This document shows, piece by piece, positions 52,121-60,753 of a DNA stretch of 64,000 nucleotides; the stretch's first letter is position 1, and each line of letters begins with the position of its first letter. Both the position numbers and the translations under genes were made by a program. Under the pieces are notes generated by a model that saw nothing but the letters and a program-made list of their open reading frames with translations, was not told the origin of the DNA and made no database searches. This stretch comes from Lachnospiraceae bacterium (lineage in GTDB: Bacteria; Bacillota; Clostridia; Lachnospirales; Lachnospiraceae): the NCBI GenBank assembly GCA_030527645.1, contig JAUNAJ010000006.1, positions 1-64,000 of the forward strand, written 5' to 3'.

Positions 52121-53038
52121 TCAGGAACCAAGATATTTTTTTATCTCCTCAATATATTTCACTCCTGAGGAGTGCAATATGGTATTTTTCCTTTTGATGT
52201 AACCGATCTCCATTACACAGTTTTCCTCTACAGACTCCATATCAAAGGGGACTGCCAGATAATCTTCACCGTTTAATTCCTCACAGATAATTCCGGAACA
52301 AAGGGTATATCCGTTCAGGCCGATCATCAGATTCAGCATGGTTGCACGGTCATTTGCTTTGATGATCTGAGAATATTCAGCCGTGCTTAACAGCTCCTCA
52401 GAAAAATAATAGGAGCTTCCGTCTCCCTGCTCAAAGGCAAGACAGGGGTATGGAGCCAGTTCATCAAAGGTAATACTGGACTTTCCCGCAAGAGGGTGAC
52501 CGGACCAGAGGTATACGTAAGCATCACAATTGATCAGGTGGTGAAATTCCAGGTCATTCTGATTCAGGATTTTTGTAAGGGAGGATCTGTTGAAGTCGCT
52601 TAAATACAGGATTCCAAGCTCACTTCTTAAGTTTGCCACATCATAGATCACATTTCGGGTACTGGTTTCCCGGATCGCAAATTCATATCTGGATGGATCC
52701 GAATGTTTGACCATTTCAACAAAGGCTTTTACTGCAAAGGAATAATGCTGCGTGGATACCCCGAATTTTCGTTTGATCGTTTCGGGATTTTTGTATTTTT
52801 CAGACAGCTGCAGATACTGACCGTATAGTTCTTTTGCCTGGATGAGAAATTCTGCACCGTCCTGGGTAAGGGTCACTCCTCTGGAGGTTCTGTTGAATAT
52901 GGTGATACCCAGTTCATTTTCCAGCTCCCGGATCGCATTCGTCAGAGAAGGCTGGGACAAAAACAGAGAATCTGCTGCCTTGTTCAGAGAGCCTGTTTCC
53001 GATATGGTGATGACATAGTTTACTTGCTGTAGTGTCAT
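52121..53038 (-). CDS. LysR family transcriptional regulator
   Basis: 305 residues. The N-terminal winged helix reads MTLQQVNYVITISETGSLNKAADSLFLSQPSLTNAIRELENELGITIFNRTSRGVTLTQDG, a standard LysR DNA-binding domain, followed by a linker helix and a two-lobe effector domain. It sits directly upstream of metNIQ in the same direction but behind its own terminator, so control of sulfur amino acid uptake is plausible but not shown. Start ATG after caggagga. Confidence 0.9.
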   Translation of the reverse strand: MTLQQVNYVITISETGSLNKAADSLFLSQPSLTNAIRELENELGITIFNRTSRGVTLTQDGAEFLIQAKELYGQYLQLSEKYKNPETIKRKFGVSTQHYSFAVKAFVEMVKHSDPSRYEFAIRETSTRNVIYDVANLRSELGILYLSDFNRSSLTKILNQNDLEFHHLINCDAYVYLWSGHPLAGKSSITFDELAPYPCLAFEQGDGSSYYFSEELLSTAEYSQIIKANDRATMLNLMIGLNGYTLCSGIICEELNGEDYLAVPFDMESVEENCVMEIGYIKRKNTILHSSGVKYIEEIKKYLGS

Positions 53039-53161
53039 TGTTCCTCCTGTAAGTCATAGAATGTATTTCTGAAAAGATGCATTTCAGAGCTCGACTTGTA
53101 TTTTTTATCTGATCTGTATCCTATTCTATCACAGAGTGCAAGGGGGAACTGTTGTTCATCG

Positions 53162-53262
53162 GTAACCTCCTCTTCATTCGCAGCCTGACCGCTTATCGAC
53201 ATACGTCCGTAAGAAGCGCCAGTGATCGCTTCTGAAGGTGAATGAGAGGTTCCTCGATTCTG
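53162..53262. repeat. structured segment upstream of the LysR gene
   Basis: aacctcctcttcattc pairs with gaatgagaggtt (bulged), enclosing a perfect gaagcg/cgcttc hairpin. The flank ggttcctcg (with its complement cgaggaacc) also occurs in the repeats at 2583 and 58164, so it may be a relative. The remaining 53039-53393 gap has no supported gene. Confidence 0.35.
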
Positions 53263-53414
53263 AGATTTCAAAGCAGTAAAGACTTGTGAAAAAAACGATA
53301 GATTGTTACTATTAGTTCAGTGGATGCAATTCAATGGGATTGCAGAAAATGCAGGGATTACATGGGCAGAGCTGCTAAAGCACCCTGAAAAATATGATTT
53401 GCGAGGTATTGGAT

Positions 53415-54119
53415 TTGTCTGAATTTATAAAGGTTTCTGATGTGAGAAAGACCTATCATATGGGAGAAGTGGATATCCATGCGGTGGATGGCATGGACTT
53501 TTCCATTGAAAAGGGTGAATTTGTTGTGATCGTAGGCCCGAGCGGTGCAGGTAAGACGACGGTGCTGAATATTCTCGGAGGAATGGACAGTGCTACCGCA
53601 GGCTCTGTTCTGGTGGATGGAAGAGATATTGCAGCCTGTACCCAGAGACAGCTGACCGGATACAGGAGAGAGGATGTAGGATTTGTGTTCCAGTTTTATA
53701 ATCTGGTACAGAATCTTACTGCACGGGAAAATGTGGAGCTGGCATCCCAGATCTGCCGGGATCCGATGGATGCGGATCGGGCGCTTGAGGATGTGGGACT
53801 GGCAGAGCGCTCCGGCAATTTTCCAGCTCAGCTGTCCGGTGGAGAGCAGCAGAGAGTGTCCATCGCCAGGGCACTGGCTAAGAATCCAAAGCTGCTGCTT
53901 TGTGATGAACCAACCGGTGCGTTGGATTACCAGACAGGAAAGCAGATCCTGAAGCTTCTGCAGGATACCTGCAGAGAGAAACAGATGACGGTGATCGTGA
54001 TCACCCATAATAAGGCGATCACCCCGATGGCAGACCATGTGATCGAGGTCAGAAACGGTCGGGTAGGACGGGAATATTACAATGAACATCCCGTTCCTGT
54101 AGAAACCATCGAATGGTGA
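53415..54119 (+). CDS. ABC transporter ATP-binding protein (FtsX-permease partner)
   Basis: About 235-residue MacB/LolD-type ATPase. Walker [14 protein letters not shown] (near residue 40), Q-loop [18 protein letters not shown], signature [15 protein letters not shown], Walker [14 protein letters not shown]. Start choice: reading from ATG 53394 is possible, but TTG at 53415 follows gagg by eight bases and begins the sequence (M)[18 protein letters not shown], the usual start in relatives, so it is preferred. It precedes the giant permease by about 75 bases. Confidence 0.9.
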   Translation: MSEFIKVSDVRKTYHMGEVDIHAVDGMDFSIEKGEFVVIVGPSGAGKTTVLNILGGMDSATAGSVLVDGRDIAACTQRQLTGYRREDVGFVFQFYNLVQNLTARENVELASQICRDPMDADRALEDVGLAERSGNFPAQLSGGEQQRVSIARALAKNPKLLLCDEPTGALDYQTGKQILKLLQDTCREKQMTVIVITHNKAITPMADHVIEVRNGRVGREYYNEHPVPVETIEW

Positions 54120-54193
54120 TCTGCTCTCATTTACAAGGCTGCGCTGTCATCTGAGGACAGGAGGCAGTCTATGGCTTTGAAAGGCTGTTATTT

Positions 54194-57100
54194 ATGAATC
54201 GTACACAATGGAAGGATCTCCTTCGGGAAATCAGAAAAAACAGGGGACGTTTTCTGTCCCTTCTATTTATCGTAGCTTTGGGCTGCGCCTTTTATACCGG
54301 TATCCGATCCTCGGAGCCGGATATGACACTCTCTGCGGATCGTTATTACGATGAAACGGACTTTTGCGACATTCGAATCGTCAGTACATTGGGACTGACC
54401 GGGGAGGATCTGGAGGCAGTCCGGCAGATCCCCGGGGTGCTGCAGGCAGAGGGCGGCATGACTGTGGAGCTCTTTGCAGACGGTGAGGACAGTCAGCCGA
54501 TCATGAATGTACTCTCTCTGGGAGAAACGGTGAATCAATTCACAGTTGCAGAGGGCAGGCTTCCTGAAACAGAGCAGGAATGCTTTGCGGATGTGAATTA
54601 TATGACCACGCAGGGGGCAAAGATCGGCGATACGATCACTCTTCTGAATACCGATAAGGAGTCTCCGGAGGAGCTGTCACGACAGAGCTATACCATTGTC
54701 GGATACGGGACCTGGGCCTGGTACCTGAATCTTACCAGAGGAACGGCTTCCATCGGGGACGGCAGTGTAGATGCCTTTCTGGGGCTGAAGCCGGAGGTCT
54801 TTACACAGGACTATTATACGAATATCTATCTTACGGTGGAGGGCGCAAAGGAGGAAAATACCTACGAGGAGCGTTACGATGAGATCGTTGATGCGGTAAA
54901 GGAGCGTCTGGATGGAATCGCAGATGTACAGGTATCCGTCAGAAGATCTGCCATCACTGCAGAGGGTGAGGAAGCCATTGCCGATGCAAGAGAGCAGATC
55001 GCTGATGCGAGAAAGGAACTGTCCGATGCAGAACAGGAGCTGACAGAAGGCGAGGAAGAGTATGCGGACGGTCTTGCATCCTGGGAGGATGGAAAAGCTG
55101 CACTGGATAAGGGCAGGGAGGAATATGAGCAGGGACTTGCAGACTGGGAAAGCGGCAGGCAGCAGTATCTGGACGGATTGTCTCAGTATCAGGAAGGCCT
55201 CAGCACTTATCGGGACGGTCTTACGGAATACGAGAGCGGCAAAGCGGAGCTGGAAGAGGGCAGGGCGGAACTGGAAGCCTCCCGTGCAGCACTCTCTGAG
55301 GCCCGTGCAGCGTATGAATCCGGTCTGGGGCAGTGGAATCAGGCAGGTGCGGCGCTGAGGACAAAAGAACAGGAACTGCAGGACGGTGAGCAGCAGATCC
55401 TCTCTTCCGAGGCATTGCTGGAGCAAAAGAGGTCTGAAGTCCTGGAGCAGCAGGGAACACTGCTGCAAATGAAGGAGGATCTGGAATTACAGAAAACGGA
55501 TCTGGAACTGCAGAAGTCTGACTTAGAGCAGCAGCAGTCTGATCTGGAGCAGCAGCAGGAAGAGCTGGAACTGCAAAGATCCGCACTGGAGCAGCAGCTT
55601 TCGGACCTGAAGCAGCAGAAGGCAGTGCTGGAGGAAGAACTGGGCGCTGCGGAAGCGGAAGGACTGGATACCACGGAGCTGCAGGCCTCCATTCTGGAGC
55701 TTTCAGCGGGAATCACGGAAATTGAATTCGGGATCACAGAGGTGGATTCCGGATTGGAACAGATTGGCAGCGGTCTTGGGCAGATACGCGCAGGACTGGA
55801 ACAGATCAGTGAGGGTCTGCTCCAGTTGGATTCCGGTCTGCAGCAGGTACATATCGGACTTGGTGAAACAGATGCCGGTCTTGCAGAGCTGGATGCCGGT
55901 GAGAATGCGCTTTCCGGGCAGAAGGCTGTTCTGGAAGAAGGTAAGGCAGCACTTGCTGAAGGCTGGGAGGAATGGACTGCCTCCGGTGCTGTTCTGGAGC
56001 AGACCGGGCAGCAGCTGGAATCTGCCGAACAGCAGTTAGCAGCAGGAGAATCGGAGATCCTGACAGGGGAAGCAGAGCTTTCCTCTGCAGCTGCGGAACT
56101 TTCTTCTGCCTTGGAGCGGCTTTCCTCTTCCCTGCTTGAATTAGAAGCAGCGGAGCAGGAGCTTGCGGATGGAGAAAAACTCCTTCAGGATTCTGCCGCT
56201 GAACTGGATGAAGGAGAACAGGAGCTGCAGGATTCGGAACAGGGGCTTGCCGATGCCAGAGAGGCACTGGATGAGGGCTGGGAGGAATATCGGTCCGGCA
56301 AGGCGGAAGCCGAGGAAAAAATTGCCGATGCGGAACAGGAGATTGCCGACGGAGAGCAGGAGCTTCTGGATCTTCCGGCGGGCGAATGGTATGTGCTGAC
56401 AAGAGACCAGATCCAGACCAGCGTGGAATACGGAATGGATGCCGAGCGAATCGGAAAGATCGCCAATGTATTTCCCGTGATCTTCTTTCTGGTTGCAGCA
56501 CTGGTCAGCCTGACTACAATGACAAGAATGGTGGAGGAGGAGCGTATGCTCATCGGAACCATGAAGGCTCTGGGATACGGAAAGCTTGCTATTATTTCCA
56601 AGTATCTGGTCTATGCGGCTGCAGCGACCCTGACAGGAGGAATCGGCGGTGTTCTCTTCGGAGGAAAGGTGCTGCCTTACGTGATCATGACGGCTTACGG
56701 AATGCTGTATACCAATGTTCCTTATATGCTGATGCCCTATAATCTTCCCTACAGTCTCACAGCCATCGGCCTGGCACTTCTTTGCACCGTTGGCGCTGCA
56801 TTTGCCGCCTGCTGGAGAGAACTTCTGTCGGCACCTGCCGCCTTAATGCGACCTCCTGCACCGAAAAGCGGTAAGAAGATCCTGCTGGAGCGGATCGGTT
56901 GGATCTGGAGGCGGATGAACTTCAGCATGAAGTCAACGGTGCGGAACCTGTTCCGTTACAAAAAACGCTTTATCATGACGGTAGTCGGAATCGGCGGATG
57001 CATGGCGGTTCTGCTGGTGAGCTATGGTCTCCATGACTCCATTGCAGCGATCGTAGACAATCAGTACAAACGAGTCTGGACCTATTCCGCTTACTGTAGT

Positions 57101-58066
57101 CTGGAGGAAAATCTGGAACCGGAGGAGAAGGAGCGGATCCGGGATGAGCTGGTCACCTCTGAAGCAGCTGTTGCCGATGCCATGCTGGCAAGGAACATCT
57201 CACTGGATGTTTCCACTGAGGCGGCAGTGAAGAATGTCTATCTCTATGTAGTAGAGGGACAGGAGGAAATGGATGGATTCTTAAGCCTCCATGACCGTGT
57301 GACAGGAGAAACCTATACTCTCTCGGATGAGGGAGTGATCCTGTCGGAGAAGCTGGCAAGAAGTCTTGGTGTGTCTGAAGGCGGCGAAGTACGTCTTGAA
57401 ATTTCTGATTCGGAATATCGTACTGTGAAGGTCACCGCTGCGGCAGAAAACTATCTGAATAATTATGTGTATATGACTCCGAAGCTGTATCAGGAGGTAT
57501 TCGGAATCGAGCCGGTATTCAATGAGTGTGCGATCCGTTATGCAGGGGAGCTTTCCGAAGACCGGGAGGATCAGCTGGCAGAGCACCTTCTTTCAGAAGA
57601 GGGAATTACGTCCGTCAGTCTGGTCACCAGCCTGCAGGAGACGGTAGACGGCATGATGAATGCACTGAATCTTGTGGTATGGGTACTGGTGATCGCAGCC
57701 GGCCTGCTGGTATTCGTTGTCAGCTACAATCTGAACAATATCAACATTTCCGAAAGAAGAAGAGAGCTTGCTTCCTTAAAGGTGCTTGGTTTCTATGATA
57801 TGGAGGTGGCAATGTACGTGTACAGGGAAAATATTTTCCTGACGCTGTTCGGCATTTTCGCCGGTCTGTTTATGGGCACCGCCCTTCACCGATATCTGAT
57901 CACCACACTGGAGGTGGAGATGATCATGTTCGGCCGGCAGATCCGGCCGGCAAGCTATCTGTACAGCTCGCTGCTCACCATTGTATTTTCTGTTTTAGTG
58001 AATATTCTGATGTATTACAAGCTGAAGCAGATCGACATGGTGGAATCGCTTAAAAGTGTAGAGTAA
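54194..58066 (+). CDS. FtsX-like ABC permease with very long extracellular coiled coil
   Basis: 1290 residues. One N-terminal helix (FLSLLFIVALGCAFYTGI), an extracellular domain to about 250, a coiled coil of nearly 500 residues (about 255-735) made of Glu/Gln/Ala/Leu-rich heptads and 14-residue YxxGLxxYxxG-like repeats, then three helices (near 760-860), a second extracellular domain, and three more helices at the C terminus with ISERRRELASLKVLGFYDMEVAMYVYRENIFLTLFGI. Duplicated FtsX core. Related proteins in Firmicutes are annotated only as putative ABC permeases. The ATPase partner lies just upstream. Confidence 0.85.
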   Translation: MNRTQWKDLLREIRKNRGRFLSLLFIVALGCAFYTGIRSSEPDMTLSADRYYDETDFCDIRIVSTLGLTGEDLEAVRQIPGVLQAEGGMTVELFADGEDSQPIMNVLSLGETVNQFTVAEGRLPETEQECFADVNYMTTQGAKIGDTITLLNTDKESPEELSRQSYTIVGYGTWAWYLNLTRGTASIGDGSVDAFLGLKPEVFTQDYYTNIYLTVEGAKEENTYEERYDEIVDAVKERLDGIADVQVSVRRSAITAEGEEAIADAREQIADARKELSDAEQELTEGEEEYADGLASWEDGKAALDKGREEYEQGLADWESGRQQYLDGLSQYQEGLSTYRDGLTEYESGKAELEEGRAELEASRAALSEARAAYESGLGQWNQAGAALRTKEQELQDGEQQILSSEALLEQKRSEVLEQQGTLLQMKEDLELQKTDLELQKSDLEQQQSDLEQQQEELELQRSALEQQLSDLKQQKAVLEEELGAAEAEGLDTTELQASILELSAGITEIEFGITEVDSGLEQIGSGLGQIRAGLEQISEGLLQLDSGLQQVHIGLGETDAGLAELDAGENALSGQKAVLEEGKAALAEGWEEWTASGAVLEQTGQQLESAEQQLAAGESEILTGEAELSSAAAELSSALERLSSSLLELEAAEQELADGEKLLQDSAAELDEGEQELQDSEQGLADAREALDEGWEEYRSGKAEAEEKIADAEQEIADGEQELLDLPAGEWYVLTRDQIQTSVEYGMDAERIGKIANVFPVIFFLVAALVSLTTMTRMVEEERMLIGTMKALGYGKLAIISKYLVYAAAATLTGGIGGVLFGGKVLPYVIMTAYGMLYTNVPYMLMPYNLPYSLTAIGLALLCTVGAAFAACWRELLSAPAALMRPPAPKSGKKILLERIGWIWRRMNFSMKSTVRNLFRYKKRFIMTVVGIGGCMAVLLVSYGLHDSIAAIVDNQYKRVWTYSAYCSLEENLEPEEKERIRDELVTSEAAVADAMLARNISLDVSTEAAVKNVYLYVVEGQEEMDGFLSLHDRVTGETYTLSDEGVILSEKLARSLGVSEGGEVRLEISDSEYRTVKVTAAAENYLNNYVYMTPKLYQEVFGIEPVFNECAIRYAGELSEDREDQLAEHLLSEEGITSVSLVTSLQETVDGMMNALNLVVWVLVIAAGLLVFVVSYNLNNINISERRRELASLKVLGFYDMEVAMYVYRENIFLTLFGIFAGLFMGTALHRYLITTLEVEMIMFGRQIRPASYLYSSLLTIVFSVLVNILMYYKLKQIDMVESLKSVE

Positions 58067-58069
58067 CAA

Positions 58070-58269
58070 GCGTTACTGTTCACGGGGCAGCAGGAGATAC
58101 GCATGCTGGCTCGTCATGCTGGCATGTAAGAGACTGTATGCGTATCTCCTGCTGTCTCGGAAGCGAGGAACCTCCCATTTATAAGCAGTCAGGCTGCGTC
58201 AGTAGCTGCTTGAGCCGTGTAACGGCGGGGACTGCGCATGGATGGGAGGTTCCCGGTGAACAGTAATGC
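58070..58269. repeat. TIR-bounded structured repeat element, copy B
   Basis: A 200-base element with ends gcgttactgttcacgggg and cccggtgaacagtaatgc (near-perfect inverted repeats). Inside: a 16-to-17-base hairpin agcaggagatacgcat / atgcgtatctcctgct and aggaacctcccat / atgggaggttcc enclosing further small stems. Bases 58081-58180 are nearly identical to 2498-2597. No open frame. It fills most of the gap between the permease and the aminopeptidase. Confidence 0.75.
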
Positions 58270-58394
58270 AAGCCAAAAGAATTCAATAATTCTGATACAA
58301 ATGTGCTGAGAGGTGTATAATACTCTTATACTGTGCTTTTGCACGATTGCATTGCTTTTAGTAAGAAATTTTGAAAGAAAAGAGAGATAAACCT

Positions 58395-59696
58395 ATGGAT
58401 CAGTATGAACCATCCCGGAAGCTGCTGGCATTTATCGAGAAAAGTCCCTCGGTATTCCACGCAGTTGCAAATCTTAAAGAAGAACTGGAGCTTGCAGGCT
58501 TCCAGGAGCTGGAGGAAAACCGGCAGTGGGTGCTGCAGCACGGGAAAGGATATTTTGTAACACGCAACGACTCTTCGCTGATCGCCTTTCGCGTGCCGGA
58601 GAGAGAGCTGCAGTATTTCCACCTGACAGCAGCTCACAGTGATTCACCCTGCTTTAAGCTGAAACCAAGCTGTGAGATCCTGGTGGATCATCAGTATGTA
58701 AAACTGAATACGGAAGGGTATGGGGGAATGCTGATGGGACCCTGGCTGGACCGCCCGTTGTCTGTGGCAGGAAGAGCCGTGGTGCGAAGAGGAAATCAGC
58801 TGAAGAAGGTGCTGGTGCATATCGACCGTGATCTTCTGCTGATCCCCAATGTGGCTATTCACATGAATCGGGATGCCAACAACGGAAAGAAGTGGAACGC
58901 CCAGACCGACCTGCTGCCTCTCTACGGAGGAGCGGATTCCATGGAGACCTTTTCCATTGAGATCGCCAATGCTGCGGGAGCCAGAGTAGAGGATCTTCTG
59001 GACTATGATCTGTTTCTGTACAATCGCATGCCCGGAAGGATCTGGGGTGCACAGAATGAATTTATATCCAGCAGAGCCTTGGATGATCTGCAGTGTTCCT
59101 GGGCATTGATGCAGGGATTTCTGCAGGCAGAGGGCGGAGAGATCCGCAGAAACGCTCTGGCTGCCTGCTGTATATTTGATAATGAGGAGACAGGTTCATT
59201 GAGTGCCCAGGGAGCGGATTCTACCTTCCTGACGGATGTGCTGGAGCGGATCAGGGAGACCATGGATATCACAGCCGGTGAGTGGAGAAAGGCAATAGCA
59301 GAAGGATTTATGATCTCTGCTGACAATGCCCATGCGGTGCATCCCAATCATCCGGAGCTGGCGGATCCTACAAACAGGCCGTACCTGAATCAGGGAATCG
59401 TGATCAAGTACCATGCCAATCAGAAATATACCACCGACAGCATCACTGCGTCCATGTTCCGTACGATCTGTCAGGAGGCGGATGTGCCGGTGCAGACCTA
59501 TACCAATCGCTCCGATCAGGCGGGAGGCTCCACACTGGGCAATATATCCAATGCCCATCTGTCGATCCGAAGTGTGGATATCGGTCTTCCTCAGCTGGCC
59601 ATGCATTCTCCCTATGAAACAGCAGGAGCGGATGATACGGAGTATCTGATCCGTGCGATTCGAAAATTCTATGAAAGGCATGTGGTGATTCGCTGA
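58395..59696 (+). CDS. apeB: M18 family aminopeptidase
   Basis: About 433-residue cytoplasmic di-zinc aminopeptidase (aspartyl aminopeptidase-like) that removes N-terminal residues from peptides. Zinc and catalytic positions: TAAHSDSPCFKLKP (near 78), FDNEETGSLSAQGA (near 262), SADNAHAVHPNHP (near 310) and LPQLAMHSPYETAGADD at the C terminus. Start ATG 58395 with gagaga; an upstream TTG is not supported. Its stop overlaps the next gene (TGATG), so they are coupled. Confidence 0.92.
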   Translation: MDQYEPSRKLLAFIEKSPSVFHAVANLKEELELAGFQELEENRQWVLQHGKGYFVTRNDSSLIAFRVPERELQYFHLTAAHSDSPCFKLKPSCEILVDHQYVKLNTEGYGGMLMGPWLDRPLSVAGRAVVRRGNQLKKVLVHIDRDLLLIPNVAIHMNRDANNGKKWNAQTDLLPLYGGADSMETFSIEIANAAGARVEDLLDYDLFLYNRMPGRIWGAQNEFISSRALDDLQCSWALMQGFLQAEGGEIRRNALAACCIFDNEETGSLSAQGADSTFLTDVLERIRETMDITAGEWRKAIAEGFMISADNAHAVHPNHPELADPTNRPYLNQGIVIKYHANQKYTTDSITASMFRTICQEADVPVQTYTNRSDQAGGSTLGNISNAHLSIRSVDIGLPQLAMHSPYETAGADDTEYLIRAIRKFYERHVVIR

Positions 59697-60637
59697 TGGA
59701 TAGTTTATTTCTTGCGTGTTCTGTGGTCATTCCCATGATGATCTATATGCTGACAGGAGGTATTATCCGCAAACTGGGAATCTTTCACCAGGATCAGTTC
59801 CGGGCATTGAATACCATGCTGTTTAAGGTGTTCATTCCTTTTTCGCTGTTTATCAGTATTTACTCAGTGGATCTTCGGGCGGTAGTTGTTCCGCGGCTGT
59901 TTCTGTTTACCTTGCTTGCTGTGATTTCCAGTGTGCTGCTGACTGCGCTGGTGATCCGTCCTCTTGTACAGAACGGAAGTGACCGCGCGACTGTGATCCA
60001 GGGTATTTACAGAAGCAATTTTGTACTGTTTGGTCTTACCATAGCCGGACCGCTCTGCGATGCCGAGGGAGTGGCAATGGTTTCGGCACTGTCAGCTGTG
60101 GTAGTTCCGGTGTTCAATGTCATTGCAGTCATTTTGTTTGAGCTGTCCAGAGGAGGCAGGATCAAACCGCTTCAGCTGGTGGGGAAAATTTTTCAGAATC
60201 CGCTGGTAGACGCCGGCTGTATCGGAATTATCTTCAGTCTGCTGCGGCTGCAGCTGCCGTCTGTTCTGGAGAGTCCCGTAAGGGCAATGGCTGCCTGTGC
60301 AACTCCCATGGCGCTGGTATCACTGGGGGGCATCCTTTCCTTTAACAGTGTTGCTGCTCATAAGAAGCTGCTTGTGATCGCTGTGGTCGGCAAGCTGGCT
60401 GCTGTTCCGGTTTTGTTTCTGGGAGTCGCAGTGCTTCTTGGTTTCCGGGGAGATGAACTTGTTGCATTGCTGGCGGTATCTGCATCACCAACTGCAGTTG
60501 CCTCAGCACCGATGGCACAGTCCATGGGAGGCAATGGGGATCTGGCCGGCGAGATCGTGGTGATGACCTCGGTCTGCTGTATATTGACGTTATTTGTTTT
60601 TATCATTGCATTATCCGGTCTCGGATGGATCGGATAG
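59696..60637 (+). CDS. AEC family transporter
   Basis: 313-residue membrane protein of the auxin-efflux-carrier family, with ten hydrophobic helices in two halves: MIYMLTGGIIRKLGIF and LNTMLFKVFIPFSLFISI near the start, RSNFVLFGLTIAGPL in the middle, and SASPTAVASAPMAQSMGGNGDLAGEIVVMTS near the end. Bacterial members export or import organic acids such as malate; substrate unknown. Translationally coupled to the aminopeptidase by a one-base overlap. Confidence 0.88.
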   Translation: MDSLFLACSVVIPMMIYMLTGGIIRKLGIFHQDQFRALNTMLFKVFIPFSLFISIYSVDLRAVVVPRLFLFTLLAVISSVLLTALVIRPLVQNGSDRATVIQGIYRSNFVLFGLTIAGPLCDAEGVAMVSALSAVVVPVFNVIAVILFELSRGGRIKPLQLVGKIFQNPLVDAGCIGIIFSLLRLQLPSVLESPVRAMAACATPMALVSLGGILSFNSVAAHKKLLVIAVVGKLAAVPVLFLGVAVLLGFRGDELVALLAVSASPTAVASAPMAQSMGGNGDLAGEIVVMTSVCCILTLFVFIIALSGLGWIG

Positions 60638-60650
60638 CGGAACGTGGGGA

Positions 60651-60721
60651 TGTGGAACGGAGGGACGGTGGTACCGTTCCATTCCGCCAATGGAACGGTA
60701 CCACCGTCCCTCCGTTCCACA
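60651..60721. repeat. REP-like long hairpin, copy 4
   Basis: A perfect 33-base inverted repeat (tgtggaacggagggacggtg... and complement) with a five-base loop ccgcc. Same GGAACGG/GGGACGGT core as copies at 25383, 43687 and 45755. It starts 14 bases after the AEC gene stop and 33 before the next start. Confidence 0.85.
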
Positions 60722-60753
60722 TTTGCTGATCAGGAAAAGAAAGGAGAGGGTGT

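Noticed and set aside
53035-53271. 78-codon minus-strand frame whose stop overlaps the LysR start by four bases
   Set aside because: The overlap suggests coupling, but the frame covers a hairpin-rich non-coding segment and has no similarity or ribosome site I can see.
54677-56501. Several long Ser/Cys- or Leu/Gln-rich minus-strand frames opposite the coiled coil
   Set aside because: By-product of the repetitive Glu/Gln/Leu codons of the permease gene on the plus strand.
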